Below, piece by piece: positions 29,016-37,396 of a stretch of DNA of 64,000 nt (within the stretch, counting starts at the first letter, position 1; each line of letters begins with the position of its first letter). A program made the translations under genes and the position numbers. This DNA is from Candidatus Methanomethylophilus alvi Mx1201. Its GTDB lineage: Archaea > Thermoplasmatota > Thermoplasmata > Methanomassiliicoccales > Methanomethylophilaceae. Location: contig NC_020913.1 in NCBI RefSeq assembly GCF_000300255.2, positions 1,052,692-1,116,691 of the forward strand, in the 5' to 3' direction. The notes beneath the pieces are model-generated. The model did not search any database and was not told the origin of the DNA. It was given only the letters and a program-made list of their open reading frames with translations.

Positions 29016-29285
29016 AGTAAGTCCATGAGCGTAAGGTCCGTGCGATGCCGTAAGTCCTCCCCCTAATCGGAACTGCCTGGAATCGACCGACAGATATCCC
29101 CTAATCTATAACTCACTGCTTAACCTTGTCAATATTAAAAATTATCGTAAAAAACCGACATTTGTTGGAGTTATCTTACAACTAATGCCTCTGGCACATG
29201 AAAATGGGAAAAACCATGCCGTAGGGCCCGAGACCGATGAGTTTGAAACACACAAAAAAGGGTGGATACCCCGAAAGAGTTTACT

Positions 29286-29387
29286 TCATTCGTCGTTCTT
29301 TTTCTTGTGATCGACGATGAGCAATGCCACTGCATACACTACGACACATACAAGGCACGCTGCGAACGATCCGTAGACGATATCCAT
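29286..29387 (-). CDS. 33-residue single-span membrane peptide
   Basis: Begins MDIVYGSFAACL, has one hydrophobic segment (about 6-25: GSFAACLVCVVVYAVALLIV) and ends HKKKNDE, so the C-terminus is probably cytoplasmic. A CCTATATAGG box centred about 27 bp before the ATG fits a leaderless transcript. No known family. It is upstream of the adhesin signal-peptide region on the same strand. Confidence 0.5.
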   Translation of the reverse strand: MDIVYGSFAACLVCVVVYAVALLIVDHKKKNDE

Positions 29388-29814
29388 GGTCGGTGTGAAT
29401 CGTTTCAACCTATATAGGCATTAGCCCATCCCCGGAAACCTCCGATAAACCCAATACAACACTGTCATGTCCAATATAATGATCCAGTATTGATTATAGA
29501 CCCCGTATGGCATACATACATCAATAAGTGCCAGATAAAAATTATTTTCATCAATGGTATAACAGGTTAATTGAGTGTATAATCCTCCATCTGGAACATT
29601 CCAGTAAATTATCGCGTATACGAAAAACACCCGTCATCGGACATCGCCTTCCAATGCTTCCGCACATTTCCATGCGACCTCTCGCAAACCAAACAACAAT
29701 AATACGAAATCCGCAGAACAGCCGACGTAAAACATAGCGCAACAGACAAAACACTGTAGATTACGTTTCTAACGGGCTAAATTTTTTTATACGGTTACTC
29801 GATGGGGTCGGGCA
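29388..29814. other. AT-rich intergenic region
   Basis: About 425 bp, clearly lower in GC than its surroundings. A 69-codon open frame on the minus strand (29421-29630) is rich in Tyr/Ile/Trp but lacks a ribosome site and any motif. A TTTTTTTATACGG box just before 29815 serves the reductase gene. Confidence 0.45.
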
Positions 29815-30750
29815 ATGGTCTACGATGTGATTGTAATTGGGGCTGGGCCCGCAGGACTTACCGCCGGGATCTATGCAAGATCCAAGATGATGAGCACCCT
29901 CGTGCTCGAGTCCGGTACCGTCGGCGGACAGCTTGTCGCTCTCTACCCGGAGAAAGGAATACACAACTATCCTGGATTCGAGACCGTCCAGGCCAGAAAG
30001 CTCTCCGATAAGCTATATGCACAGGCCGAGAGCATGGAGTGCGACATCAGGGAGAACCAGAAGGTCGTCGACATCGTCGACGGAGACCAGAAGATCATCG
30101 TGAAGACCCAGGACAGCGAATACGAAGGGATGTCCGTCATCGTCGCCATAGGAATGGGGGAGTTCACCCCCAGGAAGCTCGGCGCACCCGGAGAGAATGA
30201 ACTCGAGGGCAAAGGAATCGACTACATCCTCCCCGTCAAGGAGGACCTCGTAGGAAAGAAGGTGGTCATGTTCGGAGGAGGCAACTCCGCCATAGAGATG
30301 GCCCTTATCGCCGACCAGGTCACCGACACCACCATCGTACACCGCAGACCCGAGTTCAGAGCCGACGAGATGAACGTCAAGAACCTGAACGAAAGCAATA
30401 TCCGCAAGATAATGAACGCAAACGTCAAGTCGTTCAACGGTACCGACCACCTCGAGAGCATCACTATCGAACAGGATGGAAAAGAGATGACCATCGAGGC
30501 CGACCTCGCAGTCATAAATATCGGGATCACAGCCAACCTCGAGATCCTGAAGAAATGGGGTCTGGAACTTACCGAGAACGGTCTCATCAAGGTCGGCATA
30601 GACATGAGTACGAACCGCCACGGGGTCTTCGCCTGCGGGGACGTCGTCGACTATCCCGGCAAGTACAAACAGATCATCACGGGATGCGGCGAAGCCGCCA
30701 CCGCATGCCTCATGGCATACAAATTCGTCAAGAAACCCTACTGGGCCTGA
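29815..30750 (+). CDS. Thioredoxin-reductase-like FAD oxidoreductase (FNR-type)
   Basis: 311 residues. An FAD-binding Rossmann motif VIVIGAGPAGLTAGIYA at the N-terminus, NAD(P)-binding VVMFGGGNSAIEMALIA near 152, and the FAD-anchoring CGDVVDYPGKYKQIITGCGEA near the C-terminus. The redox-active CxxC of thioredoxin reductase is missing: the matching stretch reads IDYILPVKEDL. It therefore more likely passes electrons from NADPH to ferredoxin or another acceptor. Two ferredoxin genes lie 160-510 bp downstream on the other strand. A TATA box is directly upstream. Leaderless or nearly so. Confidence 0.9.
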   Translation: MVYDVIVIGAGPAGLTAGIYARSKMMSTLVLESGTVGGQLVALYPEKGIHNYPGFETVQARKLSDKLYAQAESMECDIRENQKVVDIVDGDQKIIVKTQDSEYEGMSVIVAIGMGEFTPRKLGAPGENELEGKGIDYILPVKEDLVGKKVVMFGGGNSAIEMALIADQVTDTTIVHRRPEFRADEMNVKNLNESNIRKIMNANVKSFNGTDHLESITIEQDGKEMTIEADLAVINIGITANLEILKKWGLELTENGLIKVGIDMSTNRHGVFACGDVVDYPGKYKQIITGCGEAATACLMAYKFVKKPYWA

Positions 30751-30768
30751 ACGGGGCTTTTTCCCCGT
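30751..30768 (+). terminator. Terminator hairpin after FAD reductase
   Basis: ACGGGG, CTTTTT, CCCCGT (6-bp stem) starting directly after the stop codon. Confidence 0.5.
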
Positions 30769-30910
30769 CCGACCCGTTACCAGATTTTCATAAGCGTCGT
30801 ATATGGCAGATGTGGTCGGCCTATGCACGACCTTCGTTCTTAAAAGAAAACGTGTGAAGCGGACGCATCCGAAAAAGAGGGATGCATCCGCATGATGGTT
30901 TTATCGGAAA

Positions 30911-31075
30911 TCAGTTCTCGATAGCTTCGGAGGGGCAGGCGTCGATGCATGCTCCGCAGTCGGTGCACTTGGATGCATCGATGACGGCGATGTCGTCGAC
31001 GGTGATGGCTCCGTTGGGGCAGGCGTCCACGCATGCTCCGCAAGCTACACAGTTGTCAGCGATTACCTTCGGCAT
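30911..31075 (-). CDS. 2[4Fe-4S] ferredoxin
   Basis: 54 residues with two clostridial-type cluster motifs: [12 protein letters not shown] (9-20) and [12 protein letters not shown] (37-48). A soluble low-potential electron carrier. Nearly identical in layout to the next ferredoxin gene upstream (31099-31263), from which it is separated by 23 nt containing an AGGTGA ribosome site. A recent tandem duplication with diverging codons. Confidence 0.95.
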   Translation of the reverse strand: MPKVIADNCVACGACVDACPNGAITVDDIAVIDASKCTDCGACIDACPSEAIEN

Positions 31076-31098
31076 TTGATTCACCTTTAGACTCGGGA

Positions 31099-31263
31099 TC
31101 AGTTCTCGATTGCCTCGGAGGGGCACTCGGAAATGCATGCTCCGCAGTCAACACATTTGGCATCGTCGATAACGGCGACATCTCCGACGGTAATGGCTCC
31201 CTCAGGGCATACGTCGACGCAAGCGCCACAAGCGACACAGTTGTCAGCAACAATCTTCGGCAT
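31099..31263 (-). CDS. 2[4Fe-4S] ferredoxin
   Basis: 54 residues, cluster motifs [12 protein letters not shown] and [12 protein letters not shown]. First gene of a two-gene ferredoxin operon; AGGTGA ribosome site before the ATG. It differs from its twin mainly in acidic positions around the second cluster. Likely partner of the FAD reductase encoded nearby. Confidence 0.95.
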   Translation of the reverse strand: MPKIVADNCVACGACVDVCPEGAITVGDVAVIDDAKCVDCGACISECPSEAIEN

Positions 31264-31469
31264 TTAATTCACCTTAGATTAAAAATTCGTAATGTAGTAT
31301 TTAGGGATTAGGTGTGTTTCTATTATCCTAAATTAGGCTTGGCTAATTCAAATATAAGCTTTACGGTCTGCGTAAGAGTACGGCGGACATATGCCCCCGA
31401 AATCTGGAAACATCAGGTCCGCCCGTACCTTCGGGCCGTTTTTATACGCCGGACACCGTCCCCCGGAGC

Positions 31470-32492
31470 ATGAAATGTCTGGCCGGCAAGGTCTACGACG
31501 GAGAAGGATTCCGTGACGGATATGCCCTCGTGGAAGGCGGGAAGACCGTCGAGATAGGGGAGGGTAAGGCACCATACGTCCCTGACGCCGTAGGTGTCGT
31601 GATCCCCAGAATGGTCGACGGACACACCCACTGCGCCGACGCAGGCGTGAAGGTAGAACCCGGAATGACCTTGGAGGAGCTCGTAGCCCCTCCCGACGGA
31701 CTCAAGCACAGGTATCTGAGGGAAGTATCCGAAGACACCCTGGTCCACGATATGCATGAATTCGAAGAGACGGCCCGCTCCAACGGGATCGGGACGATCG
31801 TGGACTTCCGCGAGGGCGGTATGAAGGGATGCATACTCGCCGGGAAGGCCCTGTCGGATGCGGTCGTCCTCGGCCGTCCGGTATCCCCGTCGTTCGACGG
31901 TGGGGAAGTGGAAGACATCCTGTCCGTGGCGGACGGCATCGCTCTGCCATCCGTCTCCGATATGGACAGGAGATATACGGAGAAAGTCGCCCAGGCCTGT
32001 CATGCCGCAGGGAAACCGTTCGCCCTTCACGTCTCCGAAAGGATCCGCGAGGACATGGAGTTCGTGATGTCCCTGGAACCGGCCTTCGTCGTCCACATGG
32101 TGGAGGCGACGGACGCCGACATCCTGGCATGCGCCGACGCCGGGATCCCCATAGTCATATGTCCCCGCTCGAACCGCTTCTTCGGGAAGACGGCGAGGGC
32201 GGCCCGGATGCTGGAACTGGGGGCGGAAGTGGCCCTCGGGACGGACAACGCCATGCTGTGCCCTCCCGACATGCGGGGGGAGGCGAGGATGCTGGCCGGG
32301 ATACTCTCCGCACAGGGCGGAGACCCATCCGATGTCTGGCATTGCCTGATAGACGGCGGTGGAAAGTTATTAAATCGCACTAAATCGATATCCTCAGCAT
32401 TCGGAACCTCCGACCCAGCGGTCGTCCTGCCATGCCCGGGGAAGTCCCCCGACACGGCCCTGGACTCCGAGGGACCGGTATTCGTTCCGTGA
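31470..32492 (+). CDS. Amidohydrolase-superfamily protein
   Basis: 340 residues. The TIM-barrel amidohydrolase set is visible: metal-site HxH in VDGHTHCAD (residues 50-58), a Glu-type position in GTIVDFREGG, ALHVSER (His), VVHMVEA (His), and the final Asp in ALGTDNAML. Cytosine-deaminase or chlorohydrolase-like in overall order, but the substrate is not clear. It ends directly before two universal stress protein genes, probably in one operon. The upstream AT-rich stretch holds its promoter. Confidence 0.8.
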   Translation: MKCLAGKVYDGEGFRDGYALVEGGKTVEIGEGKAPYVPDAVGVVIPRMVDGHTHCADAGVKVEPGMTLEELVAPPDGLKHRYLREVSEDTLVHDMHEFEETARSNGIGTIVDFREGGMKGCILAGKALSDAVVLGRPVSPSFDGGEVEDILSVADGIALPSVSDMDRRYTEKVAQACHAAGKPFALHVSERIREDMEFVMSLEPAFVVHMVEATDADILACADAGIPIVICPRSNRFFGKTARAARMLELGAEVALGTDNAMLCPPDMRGEARMLAGILSAQGGDPSDVWHCLIDGGGKLLNRTKSISSAFGTSDPAVVLPCPGKSPDTALDSEGPVFVP

Positions 32493-32509
32493 TGCGGAGA
32501 GTCCAAAAA

Positions 32510-32950
32510 ATGAGTTTCGAAAAGATTCTGCTCCCCACCGACGGGAGCGTTTTCACCAACCCGGCCGTAGACAAGGCCATGGAACTGGCCAAGGTCAGCG
32601 GAGGCACCGTAACGGCGCTCTATGTGGTCGACCAGTCGGTATATTCGAACATGCCCATGGATGCGGCCATCGTCAACGTCTACGAGACCCTCGAGAAGGA
32701 GGGGCGCGAGGCGGTCGCCTATGTCAAGGAGAAGGCGACGGCGGCCGGCGTCGGGTTCGAGGAGAAGATCGTGGAAGGCATCCCTTCGGGAGCGATAAAC
32801 GCTGTCTCCAAGGATTACGACATCATCGTAATGGGTACCCTCGGAAGGACCGGGATGAGCAAGGTCCTCATGGGAAGCGTGGCCGAGAAGGTCATCGAGG
32901 GATCCAAGTGCCCTGTGATGGTTGTGAGGTCCTCCCCGTCGAAGCAATGA
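32510..32950 (+). CDS. Universal stress protein (UspA family)
   Basis: 146 residues. Usp fold with ATP-binding signature GTLGRTG-x9-GSVAEKVI near the C-terminus and the N-terminal KILLPTDGS strand. ATG chosen because GGAGAG lies 8 nt upstream; an earlier ATG at 32492 overlaps the amidohydrolase stop but lacks the site. ATP-binding stress protein, cytoplasmic dimer. Paralogue follows 65 nt downstream. Confidence 0.92.
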   Translation: MSFEKILLPTDGSVFTNPAVDKAMELAKVSGGTVTALYVVDQSVYSNMPMDAAIVNVYETLEKEGREAVAYVKEKATAAGVGFEEKIVEGIPSGAINAVSKDYDIIVMGTLGRTGMSKVLMGSVAEKVIEGSKCPVMVVRSSPSKQ

Positions 32951-33014
32951 CGGGGCCCTGGCAATCATAGATATAATATGAAACAATAAACAAGAACAAG
33001 CAGAAGGTAACGAA

Positions 33015-33398
33015 ATGAGCTTCCAGAACATTCTCGTGCCGACGGACGGCAGCGAATTCACCAAGGCGGCCGTCGCCAAGGCTTTCGACCTTGCCGAGGT
33101 TGCCGGAGGGCGCGTGACCGCCCTGTATGTAAAGGACAAGTATGCTACCGACGAATCGGCGAAGGCCGCCGTCGGATACGTGTCCGAACAGGGAAAGGCC
33201 AGGAACATCCCCGTCGAAGAGGCGGTCCTCTCCGGAGTGCCCGCCGAGGTCATCGCAGGGGAGTCCGGAAAGTACGACGTCATCGTCATGGGCACCCTCG
33301 GAAGGACCGGGATGAAGAAGATCCTTGTGGGAAGCGTGGCTGAGAAGGTCGTAAAGCTTTCGGAATGCCCCGTTATCGTAGTCAGGAACTCGGAGTGA
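33015..33398 (+). CDS. Universal stress protein (UspA family)
   Basis: 127 residues. Same fold and signature (NILVPTDGS start, GTLGRTG and GSVAEKVV end) as the preceding gene, but about 20 residues shorter in the middle helix. Strong AGAAGGTAACGA ribosome site. It is followed after 7 nt by a CBS protein gene; Usp and CBS domains both bind adenine nucleotides, so the cluster may sense energy status. Confidence 0.92.
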   Translation: MSFQNILVPTDGSEFTKAAVAKAFDLAEVAGGRVTALYVKDKYATDESAKAAVGYVSEQGKARNIPVEEAVLSGVPAEVIAGESGKYDVIVMGTLGRTGMKKILVGSVAEKVVKLSECPVIVVRNSE

Positions 33399-33405
33399 TA
33401 TCGAA

Positions 33406-34248
33406 ATGAAGACAGTAGCAGACGTGATGACCGCGGCCCCCATCGTGGTGGAAGTACCGGGCAGCCGTAACGACGCCATCAACACCATGGTCAGGAACAA
33501 CCTCACCGGACTCCCGGTCGTACGCTCCTCGGACGGAAAGCTCATGGGCATAGTCTCCAGAAGGGACATATTCAGGAAGCTGGACGAGGACCAGCTGTCC
33601 CTGATCATGAAGAAGGACTGCATCACCATCGGTCCCGATGCCACCCTGGCCGAGGCGGCCAGGATCCTCTCCGACAAGAGGATCCACAGGCTCCCCGTCA
33701 TAGAGGGAGGCAGGCTCGTGGGTATCGTCACGCCTACTGACATCCTGAGGGAGGTCAGGAACATGAAGACGGACATGAAGGCGGAGGACGTCATCCGCAC
33801 CACATGCGTCACCGCGTACGAGGGAGACCCCCTGACGTACATCGTGAGCGCCATGAGGATCAGCGACGTCGCCGCCGTGCCCGTCCTGGACGCCAACGGC
33901 GACCTGACCGGCATCCTCACCGACCGTGACCTGTTCAGCGACCAGATCTCCGACGCCGAGGCGGCGAAGAAGCTCGGTGTCGAGGACCCCAAGCTCATCG
34001 GCCTCAGGAACGTCATGCCTCTGTTCTACACCGCGACCGAGAAGTACCTGGCGAACGACAAGACCGTCAAGGACTACATGGTCCCCAAGCCGGCCACGGT
34101 CTTCAGGAAGACCTCGCTCAGCGAGGTCGCCCGCATTATGATCGTAAACGACTTCGGTCAGGTCCCCGTCCACGGGACCAAGGACGAGCTCGTGGGCATG
34201 ATCTACGACGTGGATGTGCTCCGTGCCATCATCGGGGCGGTAGAGTGA
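33406..34248 (+). CDS. Protein with four CBS domains
   Basis: 280 residues made of two Bateman modules. CBS units start near residues 7, 68, 127 and 215, with repeated GIVSRRD, GIVTPTD, GILTDRD and GMIYDVD ends. CBS pairs bind AMP, ATP or SAM and regulate partner proteins. No catalytic domain. It follows two Usp genes and overlaps glyS by 4 nt (GTGA), so the operon is Usp-Usp-CBS-glyS. Confidence 0.9.
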   Translation: MKTVADVMTAAPIVVEVPGSRNDAINTMVRNNLTGLPVVRSSDGKLMGIVSRRDIFRKLDEDQLSLIMKKDCITIGPDATLAEAARILSDKRIHRLPVIEGGRLVGIVTPTDILREVRNMKTDMKAEDVIRTTCVTAYEGDPLTYIVSAMRISDVAAVPVLDANGDLTGILTDRDLFSDQISDAEAAKKLGVEDPKLIGLRNVMPLFYTATEKYLANDKTVKDYMVPKPATVFRKTSLSEVARIMIVNDFGQVPVHGTKDELVGMIYDVDVLRAIIGAVE

Positions 34249-35951
34249 GCAACGAGTCGGACGACCTAATGTCCCTGTGCAAACGCAGGGGATTCATCTG
34301 GCCGTCGTGCGAGATCTACGGCTCCGTGGCCGGAATGTACGACTACGGTCCTCTGGGATTCAGCCTGAGGAACAACATCGTCGAGATCTGGAGGAGCTTA
34401 TACAAAGGCCGCGAGGGGTTCGTGGAGATCGACACGGAGACCGTCAATCCCCGCGACGTCTTCAAGGCGTCCGGACACCTCGACAAATTCGCCGACAAGA
34501 TCACGTACTGTACCAAATGCGGCTCGCCCTTCCGCGCCGACCACCTGGTGAAGGAGTTCTACGAGAACCCCGACGTCATGACCGAAAAGGAGCTCGACCA
34601 GGCGTTCATAGACCACGATATCGTCTGCCTCGAATGCGGCGGGAAGCTGGGACCCGTGGAGGATTTCAACCTGATGTTCAGGACCAACATCGGACCCGGG
34701 TCGTCCCGCGTCGGATTCCTCAGACCCGAGACCGCCCAGGGGATCTTCGTCAACTTCCTGAACCTCTACAGATACAACAGGGAGAAGCTCCCGCTCGGGG
34801 TCATGCAGACCGGAAGGAGCTACAGGAACGAGATCGCCCCCAGGCAGGGCATGATCAGGATGAGGGAGTTCAACCAGATGGAGGTGGAACTCTTCGTCGA
34901 CCCTGAGGACAAGCACTGGGAGAGATTCGACCAGATGAAGGACGAGGTGTTGACCCTGCTCCCCAACACCGGCACCGAGACCGTCACCATGACGGTCGGG
35001 GAGGCGGTGGAGAAGCACATCATCGCCAACGAGGTCCTGGGATATTTCGTCGGTACCACAAAACAGCTCCTCGTCCGTGCCGGAGTGGACCCTGCGAGGC
35101 TGAGGTTCAGACAGCACCTGCAGGACGAGATGGCCCATTACGCGGCCGACTGCTGGGATGCCGAGGCGCTGCTGTCGTTCGGATGGACCGAGATCACCGG
35201 TATAGCGGACAGAGGATGCTGGGACCTATCGAGGCACGCCCAGTTCTCCGGTGCGGACCTCAGTCACTTCAAGAGATTCGACGAGCCCCGCGAAGAGGAG
35301 GTCGAGAAGGTCAGACCCAACTCCAAGAAGGTCGGTCCGATGTTCAAGGGGAAGGCGAAGGCAGTCTCCGACGCCATCGCGGCCAAGACCCCCGCCGACA
35401 TCTCCGACGGAAAACTCTCCATCGACGTGGACGGCGAGGAGATCGTCCTCGACGGCGATATGTTCGAGGTCGTCAAGGTGAAGGAGAAGGTCGCCGGCGA
35501 GAGGATCGTACCCCATGTGATCGAACCCTCCCACGGTCTCGACAGGATATTCTACACCGTACTGGAACATGCATACTCCTACGACAAGGACAAGGACTAC
35601 ACCACCCTGAGGCTCGCACCCGAGGTGGCCCCCATCAAGGTAGGGGTGTTCCCGCTCATGGAGAAGGACGGACTGGATACGTTCGCCAAGGACCTCTGCG
35701 AGAAGATCCACACCCACCGCGTCGAGGCGTACTATGACGGATCCGGGACCATCGGCAAGAGATACGCCCGTATGGACGAGGCCGGTACCCCGTGGTGCAT
35801 CACCGTCGACTATGACACCCTCGACGGGGAGAACAAGGGCACCGTCACCCTCAGGGACAGGGATTCCGCCGAGCAGAAGAGGATAAAGGCCGAGGACGCC
35901 GAGACGATAATCTCCGAACTCCTCGCGGGGAAGAAGTTCTCCGACCTCTGA
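34245..35951 (+). CDS. glyS: Glycyl-tRNA synthetase (archaeal alpha2 type)
   Basis: 568 residues, class II synthetase. Motif 1 region near the N-terminus (KRRGFIWPSCEIYGSVAGMYDYGPLG), a CxxC zinc-like insertion (YCTKCGSPF with CLECGG later), motif 2 TGRSYRNEIAPRQGMIRMRE, motif 3 near HVIEPSHGLDRIFY, and an anticodon-binding domain at the C-terminus (VAPIKVGVFPL). It charges tRNA-Gly, and a tRNA-Gly(GCC) lies at 45.1 kb. The GTG start overlaps the CBS stop (GTGA); an internal ATG at 34269 is the alternative. A 10-bp terminator follows. Confidence 0.95.
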   Translation: MSNESDDLMSLCKRRGFIWPSCEIYGSVAGMYDYGPLGFSLRNNIVEIWRSLYKGREGFVEIDTETVNPRDVFKASGHLDKFADKITYCTKCGSPFRADHLVKEFYENPDVMTEKELDQAFIDHDIVCLECGGKLGPVEDFNLMFRTNIGPGSSRVGFLRPETAQGIFVNFLNLYRYNREKLPLGVMQTGRSYRNEIAPRQGMIRMREFNQMEVELFVDPEDKHWERFDQMKDEVLTLLPNTGTETVTMTVGEAVEKHIIANEVLGYFVGTTKQLLVRAGVDPARLRFRQHLQDEMAHYAADCWDAEALLSFGWTEITGIADRGCWDLSRHAQFSGADLSHFKRFDEPREEEVEKVRPNSKKVGPMFKGKAKAVSDAIAAKTPADISDGKLSIDVDGEEIVLDGDMFEVVKVKEKVAGERIVPHVIEPSHGLDRIFYTVLEHAYSYDKDKDYTTLRLAPEVAPIKVGVFPLMEKDGLDTFAKDLCEKIHTHRVEAYYDGSGTIGKRYARMDEAGTPWCITVDYDTLDGENKGTVTLRDRDSAEQKRIKAEDAETIISELLAGKKFSDL

Positions 35952-35968
35952 ACCTATTTATTTCTTTT

Positions 35969-35998
35969 TCAGAACGGGTGTCCAAAACCCCGTTCTGA
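35969..35998 (+). terminator. Terminator hairpin after glyS
   Basis: TCAGAACGGG (35969-35978) pairs with CCCGTTCTGA (35989-35998), a 10-bp perfect stem, preceded by a T-rich stretch. Confidence 0.7.
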
Positions 35999-36112
35999 TC
36001 CCATTTCTTCCCTATCCAGACAGCCAACGGTCCCGGAAACCGCATATGCGTCCCGCTTCGAAGGTACCTTTATATTGTCAGCACGCCGATGTTTAATACG
36101 GGGTGAAAAGAA

Positions 36113-37291
36113 GTGGGAATAAAGGATCTCGAAGATCTCAAGAAACTTTCTATACTCAAGTCCCAGATAGACTCCCTGTCCGTAAGTGACATCGTCGAAC
36201 TGGAATTTCCGACCCTCGGACCCGACGACACCCTCTCCGACAGTCTGGCACTTATGCGTAAGACCGGATATCAGGAGATCCCTGTCGTCGAGAACGGGAG
36301 CTACATCGGAATGATGCGTTACGGCACCATACTGAGGAAGAAGAGCGCCACACCCGAGACCAAGATCAAGTCTCTGGTATCGAGCCTTCCGACCATATCG
36401 GAAGAGACGGAGATCACGAAGATCGCCGAATACATGGTGACCAACAACTGCAGGCAGCTGGCGGTCGTCAACGGAAAGAAGATCACGGGCATAGTCTCCA
36501 GGACGGCCCTGATCGAGATAGCGGCGGACATGAAGTCCCTCAAGGACGTCAAGGTCTGGGAGATCATGACGACCCCCGTGGAGTACGTGAAGGACAACGC
36601 CATGCTGTCCGAAGCGGTCGATACGATGAGACGCCTGGATATCAGGACCATGCCCGTCATAGACAGTGCGGGGGCATTGGTCGGCGTCGTAGGGATGAGG
36701 GAGGTCATAGACAACGGCTGGAAGGCCGGCGAGAGATCCGTGGCCGGGATATCCAAGAGCCCGAGTACGCAGATCCCGGTGGAATCGGTCGCGGTCACCA
36801 ACGTGATGACCGTGGATTGGGAGGACGATATGGAGAGTGCGGCCGATGTCATGGCCAGCAAGAAGATCTCCACCCTGCCCGTGATGGACGGCGACGAGAT
36901 GGTCGGCATCCTGACCGAATACGACATCATCGAGATGATCTCGGCCTGCAGGGAAAGGGACCAGCTCTACGTCCAGATCAGCGGCCTCGACGAAGAGGAC
37001 AAGATCTACGCCGATGCGATGTACTCCGACATAGCGGCGGAGATGGCCAAGATCAGCAAGATCCACAGGCCGGAATCCCTGACCATCCACGTCACGAGGT
37101 ACAACGAATCCGGTGACAAGAAGAAGTACAGCCTCATAGGCAAGCTCTTCGTGAACGGCAGGACGTTCAACGCCAAGGAGATAGGCTGGGACATCGTCCA
37201 GACCAACAACGACCTGGTGAAGAAGCTGGGCGATCTGGTCAAGGACCAGAAGGACAACCACGTCTCCAGAAGGAAGAAGATAAAGCCTTGA
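36113..37291 (+). CDS. CBS-domain protein with HPF-like C-terminus
   Basis: 392 residues. Four CBS units in two pairs (start near 25, 87, 147 and 230; GMMRYGTI, GIVSRTA, GVVGMRE and GILTEYD ends). The last 90 residues (SLTIHVTRYNESGDKKKYSLIGKL...) resemble the hibernation-promoting factor fold, as known for archaeal CBS-HPF fusions that dock ribosomes. GTG start with GGGGTGAAAAGAA directly upstream. It lies between glyS and valS, which fits a translation-linked role. Confidence 0.8.
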   Translation: MGIKDLEDLKKLSILKSQIDSLSVSDIVELEFPTLGPDDTLSDSLALMRKTGYQEIPVVENGSYIGMMRYGTILRKKSATPETKIKSLVSSLPTISEETEITKIAEYMVTNNCRQLAVVNGKKITGIVSRTALIEIAADMKSLKDVKVWEIMTTPVEYVKDNAMLSEAVDTMRRLDIRTMPVIDSAGALVGVVGMREVIDNGWKAGERSVAGISKSPSTQIPVESVAVTNVMTVDWEDDMESAADVMASKKISTLPVMDGDEMVGILTEYDIIEMISACRERDQLYVQISGLDEEDKIYADAMYSDIAAEMAKISKIHRPESLTIHVTRYNESGDKKKYSLIGKLFVNGRTFNAKEIGWDIVQTNNDLVKKLGDLVKDQKDNHVSRRKKIKP

Positions 37292-37295
37292 AAAA

Positions 37296-37315
37296 AGAGG
37301 GCCTCCGGGCCCTCT
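37296..37315 (+). terminator. Terminator hairpin after CBS gene
   Basis: AGAGGGCC, TCCG loop, GGCCCTCT (8-bp stem), starting 4 nt after the stop and preceded by an A-run. Confidence 0.6.
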
Positions 37316-37396
37316 CCAAATACCTTTATCCCCAGTCGCGCGTTCTCTTAAAGGGTTTTTATTTATACTCTCGCTTTCTACCCAGCCACAGTTACC

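Noticed and set aside
29421..29630. 69-codon ORF on the minus strand
   Set aside because: AT-rich, no ribosome site or promoter, no motif; left as part of an intergenic region.
31088..31138. Longer ferredoxin start at 31138
   Set aside because: It would read through the intergenic region and the end of the second ferredoxin gene; the ATG after AGGTGA fits the family length.
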